DNA from: Cucumis sativus
Taxonomy: Eukaryota > Streptophyta > Magnoliopsida > Cucurbitales > Cucurbitaceae
Direction of reading: 5' to 3'
Assembly (NCBI RefSeq): GCF_000004075.3
Contig: NC_026657.2
Span: 12,214,001-12,278,000, forward strand
Length of the DNA stretch: 64,000 nucleotides
Of this stretch, positions 39,151 through 50,764 are shown in pieces. Under the pieces are notes generated by a model that saw nothing but the letters and a program-made list of their open reading frames with translations, was not told where the DNA came from and did no database searches. The first letter of the stretch is position 1, and every line of letters starts with the position of its first letter. The position numbers were made by a program, and so were the translations under genes.

Positions 39151-39465
39151 GCAGCTAAATCCAATCATTCCGACCTTCTTCTGGCAAATTTCGCATCTAT
39201 TTTGGGTTTTCGGTGGTGCTGGATCATTGTGATCACAAGTTTCAAGATTCTCCAATACCCCAAAAGAAGAAGATTGTCTCGTTTCAAGATTAATCTGACT
39301 TTTTGAGCTATTTTGTCGTTCAAAATATTTTGCCCCGGTTTCTTTAAGAAAAGCAGCATAACAAACGGAGCACAAGTTTCGATTGTTCGGATTTCCATAA
39401 AACCCACAGTTGTTGGCGCACAGAGCAGGGTCGTTGCCATTCTTTGAACTTTCAAAATCCGCCAT
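39010..39465 (-). CDS. SAP: A20/AN1 zinc-finger stress-associated protein, copy B (hybrid gene)
   Basis: Intronless, 151 aa, with the same A20 and AN1 ligands as copy A, all intact. The gene is a mosaic. From the stop codon to about 39150 it matches copy C base for base (final residues GRNILAKQIVECKADKLKFRI). From about 39182 to the ATG and on through about 0.9 kb upstream it follows copy A, including the SSKSQINL linker that copy C lacks. The switch falls inside the AN1-finger codons. The open frame suggests a functional product. It should inherit copy A's promoter and copy C's 3' end, so its expression would follow A unless 3' UTR signals dominate. Confidence 0.95.
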   Translation of the reverse strand: MADFESSKNGNDPALCANNCGFYGNPNNRNLCSVCYAAFLKETGAKYFERQNSSKSQINLETRQSSSFGVLENLETCDHNDPAPPKTQNRCEICQKKVGMIGFSCRCGGCFCGKHRYPEEHSCGFDHKEVGRNILAKQIVECKADKLKFRI

Positions 39466-39931
39466 TCAAATTATTTTTCGATCTTCTTTTTGTTGAAACT
39501 CGTATCGATTTGAGTGAGGAAGAGGAATTGGTTTGTATTTTGATGATGAGAACGAGTGAGCTCTCTCTCAATATAAAGAGAAAGATTGATATCTGAATCC
39601 AATTAGGAAACTGTTTAGATAAATTAAATCCCAAAAGAAATTGGAAAATCAAACATTTTTCTCTCACCATATATTTTATTTTGTTTTTCCAATATTTAAA
39701 TGTTTGTCTTTTTGTTTGCACTTTCCAAAATACATATATTTTTTTTATTATAATATGACCTATGTCACACCATTTCTAAAATTGCAAAGTCGCAAATTTA
39801 AAAGTCGAGAATCCTATTATTTTTGTCTAATAGTCTTGTGATTTGGTATGATATCACTGATATATTTTGTCATATTTTTTAAAATTAAGTGTAATGCGTA
39901 CATTTTTCTAAATATTTTTGTCAGTTTCTCT

Positions 39932-39950
39932 TATATATATATATATATAT
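39932..39950. repeat. (TA)n microsatellite upstream of SAP copy B
   Basis: Shorter version of the repeat at 35997-36031, in the duplicated upstream flank. Confidence 0.85.
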
Positions 39951-40357
39951 TTTTCGAGAACCTTTATAGATTAAGATATAACTAATTCTCATTCTTTTCC
40001 TCAACATAAACAAATAATAATCATTATAATCCTAATCATATATTATATTAGTTTTAAACTTTTAACTATGTTCGGTTATTTATATTAAATATAGTTATAA
40101 AAGTATCCTTAAACTTTGTAACTTATATAAAAAATATTCTAAGCTTTAAAAAGTTTAAAGAATGTTATTAAATTTTAAAAATGGGAAAAAATATCTTGGG
40201 AGGGAAATAGTTAAAAAGTTATTTTAAAAATACTCCCAAAGTATTGAAAATTTTGATACTTACCAAAATTTAGAAAATACTCTCATACTCTTATTTTTTA
40301 CCTCGAAAATAAAAACCACAATGTTAAATTAAAATCATAGTTTTAAATTTCCATCAA

Positions 40358-43300
40358 TATCATGATATTTCTATCTTTTTTAATTTATTGTTTTTATAAT
40401 TTTTTTTATAAATATCCATCTTATCGATATATTCATTAACATTGAAAACATAAATATCCATCTTATCGATATAAAATTTCACCACTTCTCACGAAGATTA
40501 AAAAAAATTTCCTTAAGACATACTAAATCAATTACTAGTTAAATAAACAAATTTCATATTGATAAATCTATGAGACGATTACTCTGTGTTAATAGTCAAC
40601 CATATTTCTTTATTTAACAATTAATTGTATGTTAATTACAACACCAACTATTGAGATTATTGGTTGGGTTCGTGATCTATGGTAATTGTGTGTTAATAGT
40701 AAAAAAAAATTAAAAAATGTTTTAACTTAAAATTTGATTTTTATTTTGGTTGGTAAGAAAATTTGTGTAAATTTTGAATAAATGAGTATTATTTTTAACT
40801 TTTATTAAGCTCAAGGGTAATTGTGAAACTTTTCAATAGTTCATGTGTATTTTTTAAAACAAAACTTTAATGTTTTCCATCCAAAACTAATGACAAGGGT
40901 ATTTTTTTAAAAAAAATATATACTATGGGTCAGTAGATGCACTGGAACATCTTCACTAGATGAATACCTCCTTAGCACCCGCTTTATTGATAATATGAGA
41001 TCAGTACAAGAAGCAAGGAATACACACAAAAAAAGCTAGAGAGTAGCCTATGAGACCCGAAACCTCTAATCCTCAATGAAAGCATTAAAAAACATTGAGG
41101 TTTAAAGTTATGCTACTAACATAGTAGTTCTCCTAAAAATGGGAGAACGACTAGTCCAAAAGCGAGTGAGGACTTGTATATCTTCCTATAATGCCAGTAG
41201 AGATATTTCTTCCCCGTTAAACATCCTCTTGTTTCTTTCTAACCATGTAGACAAGAGGGTGATGACAACCATGTTTAAGTGGATAACCTGTTTTTTCGAC
41301 TTGGGTCTAGTTTTGCAGATATATTTACAAAGAAAAGCACCATTGTCAAAGTTGTAATGGTGGTGTAGAAGAACTCCCACCTTTTCCCAAATACCTTTTC
41401 TATAAGGGCAATTGTTGAATAGGTGATTTCTATTTTCTTCATTAGCTTTGTAGATTACACACCAGGAAGGATTCAGATTCCACTTAGGAAGTCTTTTCTG
41501 TAAGATTTCAATCGTGTTGATACATTCACGGAGAAGAGACCATATGAAGATTTTGTATTTCTTTGGAATAATATATTTCCATAGGTGCAGGTATATTTCA
41601 TATCCCACGTTTGGCTCCCTTGTATTTTGTCTGTGATGACTTTTTTAATCGAGGCAATGAAAAATCATCCATTTGTATTTAGGTTCCACGTGGGGATGTC
41701 TCTGTCTTGAGAAGGGATGAGAGGATGAAGTGTGCTTTTCGTTTCCTCCCAAATTTGTATTTCCACACTTTTCAACGGTCTTCTAGGGTGTAAATCCCAG
41801 TCGATAGATTCTTCATTCCTCAAGTCTTTGATTGAACTCAATTTTTTGGTTGTAAGCGCCTACAGTCTTGGGCTTCGAATGTAGAGAGGGTTGTGTTCAT
41901 GCCAATTTCCATGCCAGAAAGAGATGACTTCTCCATTATTTATCTTCCAACTAATCTGAGGTGCCCTTGGTTATAGACTTCCATGGGACTTTTAGGCTAC
42001 TGTAATTTCCTTTGGTAGGAATGTCACTCCATGGGGCTTTTAGGCCTACTGTATGTTCATATTTTTTTCTAATGGGAAGGGTATTTTCTAACTCTTTTTT
42101 AAAGTAGTAACACTTTTAAAACTTTTGAAAGTTTTGAGATATTTTTGATCCAACCTACAAATTAGTTTAGAGACATTTTTTGTAATTTATCTTATAGATT
42201 TGAGGATTAAAATTGCTAAACTGTTTTTCTTGAAAATGATATGTTCTTGACAAAAGTGTTTTTAAAGCATTGGTGTCGATACTCTGTTCTAAAAACTGGG
42301 CTCTAATATGCACATAAGGGTATCAGGCAGTCAGGCGTTGAGATGCATGTGTCCGCCAACACAAAGGAATTGGTTTGAACTTGACCATCAAAGGAAACAA
42401 CTAAGTGTGAAAGTTTGCCCACACTAGTAGCTGAGGGTGTAAAATATGTTTCAGCATTCAGGTTTGAGGTGTGCTGAAGATGTGTTTGACCTAAAAATGA
42501 AAGGGATCAGGCTCATGTGAATTTGGCATTTGATGCTTAGAGAATGACTTATCATCAGACGAGTGCCTAAGCAACAAAATGATTTTCAAAACGTATTTTC
42601 CCAAGCATTGAAAATTGGATTTCATAGAAAAAAAAAATTCAAAACTTGTCATTCACTAAACATTTGACTTACATTTTAAAATGTTTTCTCCAAGGTAGTA
42701 AAAAGTTCCCCAACAAAAGCTGCTAACTGTCTGGCCTGTTAGTGAAGCTTGAGTCCATTTCAACACAGTTTAGAAAAGCTTGTAACTTGTGTGTGTAAAC
42801 ATTCATAGCCAGTCTGTAAAAGAATTGATACTTGCATACGCGATGTCTATTTGTAAACTTTGGATCATAGGCGTTAATTGTACTAAGTGTTCGGATGTTC
42901 ATCATTTGTATTTGTCATCACATAACTAAAACTCATCACAAGCAATGTGCATAAAGCTTAGATTCACAACGTCATTTCTTTTCTTAATTAAACGTGTAAA
43001 ATAATGTTAAGTTGTGCAGCAAGGAGAAGTTTCACCTGGCATCTGAGTGTCACTGCAAGTAGGGATATATATTGGCACTTCACTCACCATATGCATTTTC
43101 TCTTGATTTAAGTTGGTAAATCGAGAAGGGATTTGACACCAATAAAATTTACCACGTGACAACAAAGTTTTAAAAGCAGCTGTGTATTATTTATCTTTGT
43201 GGGTAAAAGAACTAGATGCCATAATTAGGTGCAGCCTAAATTACACCAAATAATTGTCCAATATAGAAATGGTTCATATAAAATAACGTTCACTTTCTAA

Positions 43301-43560
43301 ACCTTATGAAAAGTTGGTACCTATACTCTATTATCCTACTACAATATTTGATGAAACAACTTGAATTATAATTGCAATTACAAAGGGGTTGTTCGAAAGT
43401 TGGCAGTCAAATCTCCTACATTTAATTAAACAAAAAAAAGAAGAGATTGAATTCAAACTCACAAGATAGACCCAAACCCAAATAATCAAAGGTCGAAGCT
43501 CTGCAAGCCTAAAGCAGTGATTGCATGGAACTTGGGACGAATGCTCTTCTTAATCCTTAA
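40358..43560. other. Sequence present only between SAP copies B and C
   Basis: Has no counterpart between copies A and B. Contains the LINE relic, a short tandem-like pair around CATGGGGCTTTTAGGC (about 41980-42055) and a diverged relative (about 42340-42430) of the repeat at 37560 and 45730. No intact gene. Confidence 0.6.
41186..41960 (-). pseudogene. LINE (plant L1-type) ORF2 C-terminal relic
   Basis: The minus strand carries the end of a non-LTR retrotransposon polyprotein. At about 41960-41900 it reads WKINNGEVISFWHGNW, the typical block after the reverse transcriptase. At 41608-41380 a zinc-binding zf-RVT domain is recognisable (YKIFIWSLLRECINT, then WCVIYKANEENRNHLFNNC). Stops near 41866 and about 41660 and a frame change break it. 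Downstream (about 41000-41180) may be its 3' UTR. Dead and 5'-truncated, as usual for LINE copies. Confidence 0.75.
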
Positions 43561-43564
43561 AATA

Positions 43565-43810
43565 AACACCTGATAAAATCAAGTTGACACATTCTTGAAA
43601 ACTTGTGTATACTCAAATATGAATACACCGATAAGTGAAACAAAATCCTTTGAAAGAAATGAAAGAATATTTTTTTACTATCCAAGTAATTATAATTACA
43701 TTTTGGAATTTTGGAAAATGTTTAGATAAATTAATTCCCAAAAGAATTTTGGGAATTCAAATATCTTTCTTCTTGCCATATATATATTTTTTCCGGTATT
43801 AAAATATTTG
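43565..43810 (-). pseudogene. Remnant of a fourth SAP locus without coding region
   Basis: 43565-43706 is a diverged version of the SAP downstream flank (compare 47010-47145; shared ATCCTTTGAAA, ATGAAAGAATAT, TATCCAAGTAATTAT). 43715-43810 is a diverged version of the upstream flank (compare 35670-35770; shared GTTTAGATAAATTAA, CCCAAAAGAA). The two flanks are fused directly, so the entire gene has been deleted. It is more diverged than A, B and C are from each other, so it is older. Confidence 0.65.
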
Positions 43811-44106
43811 TTTTCGTTTTGGAAATTTATATAAATAAATAACAATTTTTTTAAAAATATTTATAAATATAGCAAAATATATCAAAACCAACTAGAAGAT
43901 GTTATCAAAATATCTTAATGGCTCGACATAATAAAAATACACGAATGAGCATCCATATTAACTATTATACTTTTAACTAAACTAAATAATGTCATGCTAA
44001 TTATTTTCCTCAATACATTGCTAAAATTTTCTTAAACTTTGTCATTCAATGGTTAAATTTGCTAAAATGTTTTTCGTGAAAATGATGTTTTGACAAAAAA
44101 TGTGCA

Positions 44107-44280
44107 CACTACAAGAATTTTCGTCTTTACTGACGTAAAAAAACGTGGATAGTTCTTATGAAAAACGTGGATAGAACTTCGGACGTTTTTTTTGTCCATG
44201 TTTTTATGTTGGATCAGTAGAAATCTGTGCAAATTAAAATCTTGGGCACAAAAGATATTTTTAACCACGAAGAAAACATC
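44107..44280 (+). mobile_element. CACTA (En/Spm-type) transposon terminus
   Basis: Begins CACTACAAGAA, the usual terminal motif of plant CACTA transposons. Subterminal repeats follow: ACGTGGATAG occurs twice, along with ACGTAAAAAA and GGACGTTTTT. The matching right end (TTCTTGTAGTG) was not found, so only one end remains or the element was truncated. The 3 bases before it (GCA) would be the target-site duplication. Confidence 0.6.
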
Positions 44281-44589
44281 CTCAAGAATGTATTTTGCTC
44301 ATGATAATCGCATCACTTTGACAAAAATATATTTTCAGACAAAAAAAAACGTAAAGGTATTTTTACCATGATCATAACAAAGATAAAAAAACAAACACCA
44401 CATTTGTTTCAGGGGCATGTTTCAGTAAATAATATTTGTTTCTTTTTGCACAAGCAAGGTCGCTAGAGGTGATTGCCAACATATTTCTAACCACACAAAG
44501 AATGTGATGAAAACAATTTTTTCCACATTTATTATTAATATTGGATGCTTCTAAATTAAATTCAAATATACAATAAATTTCACGCCTAT

Positions 44590-47351
44590 AACAAAATAAA
44601 TTGAACATTGCAATCAAAAATTTAAAAATAAATTTTTTTCAACCATTAATATTTTGTCAAAATATGACAATCCATAATTCAATACTTTGTCAAAATATGA
44701 CCAAGAATAATTCTCCAGTGTGCCAAGGTTGATGAGTTATATATTAAATTTCATTTTGGCATACCAAAATAAACAAAAAAAACAATTACATATACAAAAA
44801 ATGGTTAACTCAATTAGAAAGTTTTTTAAAAAATAGTCATCCATCGATCATTCAAACTAATATAAACCTGAAAAAGGTATAGTAAAATTAATAATTCCCA
44901 AGTGCAAAGTGTTTTAACTCTCAAGGTCGACTACAAAACAAGTTTCAAATGCCTAAGTTTGATCATAAAAAGCAAAACCAACTACACAATAAATTTAAAC
45001 AGTTTCTTACTTCGACAAATTATCTAAAAAGCTAAAAAATATCATATACCTTAAAATGTCAAGTATGTTTCAAATCATCCAACAACTTAAAAAAATATCA
45101 ACCAGCCAACCAATAAACAACTTAGTATGACTACCAAAACTCAAAATGATCAACTACGAGATATTTATAAAAGATGTCAAAGTGATAGTTCAACAAAGCA
45201 TCCAAAAAGCTGAAAAAAATATCATACGGTTCAAATTAAACAAGATGCATAAATGGCCTAAGCGTGACTTTCAAACCCATAATCAACCTAAAAAGTCGTG
45301 AAAATGTGTGTTGACATAACTATCAAAACAACACTTTCATGCCCCAAGTGTGACTAAAGACATGAAATTTGGGAAAATGTTCATATTTTAATCAATATAA
45401 CAAATAGAAAGAATTGAAAATGATATGACTATTAGGTGAAAGACATATAGACAAGGAAGAACCAACAAATATATACTATAATAAAGATACTTGTTAATGT
45501 GATAAGACTTACCAAAGTAAACAACATGAGCAATTGAAAAGTATTAAGAATCTCAACATCTTTTTCAATCACCTAAACGAACATCTTTACCTTCCTCAAG
45601 CGACCCCTTGACTTGAAAATGTAATTGCATTTATCAATTGAGCTCATTGAGCATTAACAATATTGTTTTTGTTCATCAATATCAATTAACCTTCAATTAG
45701 TTACTATGGTTATAGTAAAAGATTATGTCCGCCTAGGCCAAAGGAGTTGGTTTGAATTTGCCCTCCAATGGGAACAGATAAGTGTGTGAGTTTGTCCACC
45801 TCAAATTGGGAGTCGAACCAATTGAATGTCCAAGTGTTGTCCACCTTTATCTTGTCCTCACCCATAGCTCTGGGGGTAAACGAAAATCATATCTAATTAA
45901 TATTTATTTAAATCATACTTAAATCATATCTCACACAAATCTATAGTTTTAATTCAAACAATTAAATAATTTATCAATTACTCAATTATTAAATTAATCC
46001 ATATTTTTTAATCATATACAAATAAATATTTTCATACCCTAAAGTTGTGTATCTATTTAATGTTACATTATTGTCTAAACTCATTCAAATATTTTATTTT
46101 TTAATAAAATTCAAAATTAATTGTATATTATAAATTTTAATTAAAATATAAATTTTGTGCATCATCATAGTCTTAGGAATTTGAACCAACTCAAATTTTA
46201 TTCAAGATATAATAACTTCATTATCCCTTACCGTTAGAAAAGAGATAATTGTAAAGAGATCTAATAAATTTACAAATTAGAAGGTACCGACACAATTTAA
46301 TATTAATTGACTAAACTTATTAACAATATTAACCTAATGGATCTACCAAGCATATTTGATCATTGTAAAACTAAAGAAAACTAGAGATTATTCCATACTT
46401 TTAAAATTTAGTAAAATTGTCTTAAATAACAAACTCTCGAAAATATTTATTAATTTAACAAAATTTTACTTGTTATAGACTCGTATATTTACTATCACTA
46501 GAATGATAGATGTTTATATGAATCTATTGCAAACTATCACATATAGAAAATAAAATTCTGCTTATGTTAGTAAATAAATAAGCTCATTTTGCTAATTTAT
46601 GAAAAAAAAAAAAGATTTATAGTTCAATTAAAACAGTATTGGTTCAAAAAATGAAAAGATATAATGCCAGTTTGAAACTAAGCTTTGTTTAGATGCTTCT
46701 CCCCGTTGATCTCTACGTTTTGTTGGTCAATTTGTCTATTTCGACCCCCTTGGATATTGAGGCTAAAATGTTTATATTAATGTTTTGCTTTTTTGGCTTC
46801 CACCGGATGTTTTTGAAGGTTGATCAGTGGAGGTCGCTTGAGTTGGTAGTTGGATGTTCGCTGCTGTCAAAGTAGCCAAAGTGATAGACCGAAGGTGAGG
46901 GTGGTGGGGCGTCAAAAAGTTGGCAGAGGAATTTCTTATTAAGGTGTAACCAACGGGTTAGAGTTCAGTCTTATTATTGGTTCTAACTTATAGCATGTAT
47001 AAGTAATCCAACAAACACATAAAATCAAATTGACACTCCTCCAAAACTTATATTCATTCACTATTTATTCAAATTACACAAGAAAATCCTTTGAAACAAT
47101 GAAAGAATATATTTTTATTATCCAAGTAATTATTATTACATTGTCAAAAAAAAAAAAAAAAAAAAAAAACTATCAAATATCTAAATCCTAAACTTCAATT
47201 TATCGGCCTTGCATTCAACAATTTGTTTGGCCAAAATATTCCGCCCAACCTCCTTGTGATCAAAGCCGCACGAATGCTCTTCAGGATACCTATGTTTGCC
47301 GCAAAAACAACCTCCACACCGGCAGCTAAATCCAATCATTCCGACCTTCTT
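44590..47351. repeat. Duplicated block, right copy (SAP C downstream flank)
   Basis: Partner of 36434-39150. It starts abruptly at the word AAAATAAATTGAAC and runs into the 3' coding end of SAP copy C. Differences from the left copy include an extra stretch near 46135-46150 and poly-A length. Confidence 0.9.
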
Positions 47352-47606
47352 CCGGCAAATTTCGCATCTATTTTGGGTTTTAGGTGGCGCTGGATCATTG
47401 TGATCACAAGTTTCAAGACTCTCCGATGCACCAGAAGAAGAAGATTGTCTCGTTTCAATCTCATAATATTTTGCGCCAGCTTCTTTGAGGAAAGCAGTGT
47501 AACAAACGGAGCACAGGTTTCGATTGTTCGGATTTCCATAAAACCCACAGTTGTTGACGCACAGAGAAGCGTCGTTGTCATTCTTTGAACTTTCAAAAGC
47601 TGCCAT
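47181..47606 (-). CDS. SAP: A20/AN1 zinc-finger stress-associated protein, copy C
   Basis: Intronless, 141 aa. A20 (Cys16, Cys20, Cys32, Cys35) and AN1 ligands are complete. The inter-finger linker is 10 residues shorter than in A and B: KYYEIETRQ where A has KYFERQ...NLETRQ. The N-terminal half is the most diverged of the three (MAAFESSKNDNDASLC), and upstream similarity to A/B fades within about 200 bp of the ATG (beyond about 47790). The last 85 codons and downstream flank are almost the same as in copy B. It is probably the older parent of B's 3' half. TATA-like sequence lies at 47708-47719. Function is as for other SAPs, unknown in detail. Confidence 0.95.
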   Translation of the reverse strand: MAAFESSKNDNDASLCVNNCGFYGNPNNRNLCSVCYTAFLKEAGAKYYEIETRQSSSSGASESLETCDHNDPAPPKTQNRCEICRKKVGMIGFSCRCGGCFCGKHRYPEEHSCGFDHKEVGRNILAKQIVECKADKLKFRI

Positions 47607-47799
47607 TCAATTTTTTTTTCCGATCTTCTTGTTGTTGAAACTGGAATCGATTTGAGTGAGGAAGAGGAATTGGTCTGTATTTTGATGATGAGAACGAGTG
47701 AGCTCTCTTTATATATAAAGAGATATATTTATATCTGAATCCAATTAGGAAACTGTTTAGATAAATTAAATCCCAAAGAATTTGGAAAATCGAATTTCT

Positions 47800-49900
47800 T
47801 TTTACTGAATTAACTAACTCTAATTATTTTCCTCAATAAATAAATAGAATAATTATAACTCTAATGATATATTATATACGTTTTAAAATTTTAATGATAT
47901 ATTTTTATTATATAATAATCATTATTAATTAAAATTTTAACTCTAATAACTTATTTTGACCTTTAAAAGATTAAAATAATAATTTGTAATTGTAAATTCT
48001 CTAAATCGTTTTCTCAAAAAAAAAAAAAAAAAAATCTAATCTAACATCCAAACTATCTGATTTTGTTTTATTTTCGCCATGAAAGCTTGACCAAGATGAA
48101 CACTGAGTTTGTACATAATTATAAAAATAGCACATCTAATTTCTATTTCCATAATTATTTATAATTCCAAATACATTTACTGATTATCCAAATATTAAAC
48201 CCAAGAAAAAATCAATAGTTAAACATAAAGGAAAAAGAGTTAAAAAATTTATTTGAATCACTCTTGTTTATCTTGGCCCAAACTTAGAAAAAAAGTATTT
48301 TAACTTCTCGTAGAGTGTGCTTGTTGTGAGTATATACATATATATATACTCTAGCATTCATACAAATCGAACTAACTCTAAGTAATTTTGCCTAATTATA
48401 ATCATTGCTTATCTCCCTGTGTATAGTTAATGTCATCCCCAATATAAAATAGATACATTCTATTCCAATAAATGATTAGTCTTTCATTTTTTTTTTGTAG
48501 ACCTACTTATTCTAAAAAGTTTCATACTACCTATTATTCTCATTCATAATTTGATATGTCATTAAATGATATATTAATTATTTGGTAAACTCTTTAATAT
48601 TCTTAAATCCTAAGCAATATTGAGAACACTATGTTCTTTGAAGTTTAAAGATCGAAGCTAGAAATTGAGGCAATTTTTTTGGTCATTAGAACATTTATGT
48701 TTGAATGGTCAGTAGAACAAGACGTTGAGATTTATAAATTTTGTACACTTTTTTCCCATAAGTTTAGGGGATTGATGTTGAGTGTTTTGATCCGATCTCT
48801 TGGCCAAGGGCACATTTAAATCTTGTTCATATGTTGATAGTATTAAAAATACACTATCTTATTTCATTTAAATTAGGATTGTTCCGTTGTTTTACATCTC
48901 TACTCTATGGTTTTGTAGGTATTGAGCTTAGTTCAACTCATTTGTTCATTTCGGGACTAAACGAGCATTATGGAGCAAGGATTCATCGATTGACATGTTG
49001 GAGGCACGACACTCCATGGTACTAGACACAATGCCAAAAGACGGAGAGCACCCTTTTCGTGCATGTGGTTGTACTTTTGGAATTGTCATAAGGCGGTTGT
49101 GCGACACTTGTTCCTGCTCGAGAACAAATCATTCAATCCAAATCCAAATAGCCAGTGGCACAATAGATGTAATTTGCAACCTCCACCCCTATTCTTGAGA
49201 AAATGTTTAAGAAAACGAGTCTAGAGGAAAAGGTTTTCACAAATATTTGAAAGCATGTTTAAGAAAAGAGACGACATTATAAGGCTATAAGCAATAAGGG
49301 ACAAAAACTTTATATCTTTTAACTCATGGGTATAAAAGTACAATGATAAATCTTATCCCCATATAGCATATTCTGAACAAAAAGGGAACGGGAAGGCTCG
49401 CGTACATTAATGTGTGAGATGACATACTTAATAAAAGTATTTGAAAAATAAAAAAAGACAATGCGAGGAGTCAGAGTGATCATAGGACCACATGCAACAT
49501 GCCTTGAACAAGCATGACTGTGACACACAACGTCGCAACAGTGCACTTGGGCACCATGACTCTCTGAAGTTTAATGGAACTATTCGCGCGCGGCTTGGTC
49601 CCGCAACACTGCCCTAGGGTGCCACAACACCGTTGTGTTTTATTTCGTTGATAACTTTCAACCATCATCTTTAGATTTGTGTTCTTTGTCCTTTTTTTCT
49701 TTGATTCACTCATAATTTGTGTGGTTCGTCTTAAAGAAAAAGCGGTTGGTTATCTCAGATCGACCTGTTACTAAGCTAATACTACAAAATTGGTGTGAGA
49801 ACGGAAAAATTATTCGGTTTCATTGAAAGCCTCAACAACTTTCGATCACAATATTTACTGCTTGTGATTTCACACCAAGAGAACCAAATATGTGCTACGT
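47800..49900. other. Intergenic region with degenerate repeat-like GC patches
   Basis: AT-rich up to about 48980, then two GC-richer patches (about 48990-49140 and 49500-49640, the latter with CGCGCGCGG) that look like decayed retroelement interior but lack a recognisable coding domain. Short ORFs on both strands show no family similarity. Confidence 0.4.
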
Positions 49901-50232
49901 AAAAACCTATCGTCTTTCTTTTCCTATGAGATGAAGATTCGGAGAGCACGGCAAAGAACAAATTCAATTCTCCAATTCAAGCAAACACCACCGCAACCTA
50001 ATAGTTGAGTAAAATAATCAGATCAAAAGAATATGAAACTAAAATTTTCAAGAAAATCACTAGGTATAAGCTTAGCAGAAAATAAGTCCCCTTACTATGT
50101 TTAAATGCATGTGATACAATGTTGGCAACTGGTCTCTTCACAAACACAGCCACAACCACCATGATAGATGCTATCAAAACATCTGTAGCTCCACACACAA
50201 AAAAAAGAAACACAAATGAACATTAATATACA

Positions 50233-50388
50233 AGTTGTAAACTAGTTGTTCCTCCTGAAAAACCAAACTTGATAAAGCTTATCCACATTTAGAAGCCTAA
50301 ATAAGAGGGAAGTTGTAAACTAGTTGTTCCTCCTGAAAAACCAAACTTGATAAAGCTTATCCACATTTAGAAGCCTAAATAAGAGGGA
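50233..50388. repeat. 78-bp tandem duplication, two copies
   Basis: Two copies starting AGTTGTAAACTAGTTG at 50233 and 50311, apparently identical, inside an intron of the KEA pseudogene. Confidence 0.9.
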
Positions 50389-50644
50389 ATATGACTCGTG
50401 TAAAATGATTAAGGGCATGTTTGGATATTGAGTTTTTAAGTTCATAAATTCACTTTATTGCATGTAGAAACATTTTTATTTTTTTCTAAGTACATACAAA
50501 TTCAATCCAAACAAACTATAAGTAATTTACTAGCAATTGAAAACTGGCAGAAGCAGGTCCAATAATTCAAAGCAAAACAGCCTTCAGTCAATTTCATTTC
50601 ATGACACTTCCCAAGCTCATATCTCTTTAGATTCAACTTCATAT

Positions 50645-50760
50645 TCTAAATCTTAGGCCTCTCAATCCAATATTGTCAATCACACAAATTGTCATTACTT
50701 TATCTAAATCTTAGGCCTCTCAATCCATTATTGTCAATCACACAAATTGTAATTACTTTA
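50645..50760. repeat. 58-bp tandem duplication, two copies
   Basis: Copies start TCTAAATCTTAGGCC at 50645 and 50703 and differ by a couple of bases. The unit contains the CCTCTCAATCCA word also present once in the intact KEA intron (about 63297). Confidence 0.85.
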
Positions 50761-50764
50761 TCTA

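Noticed and set aside
41139-41357. 72-codon plus-strand ORF
   Set aside because: Antisense to the LINE zinc-binding domain relic.
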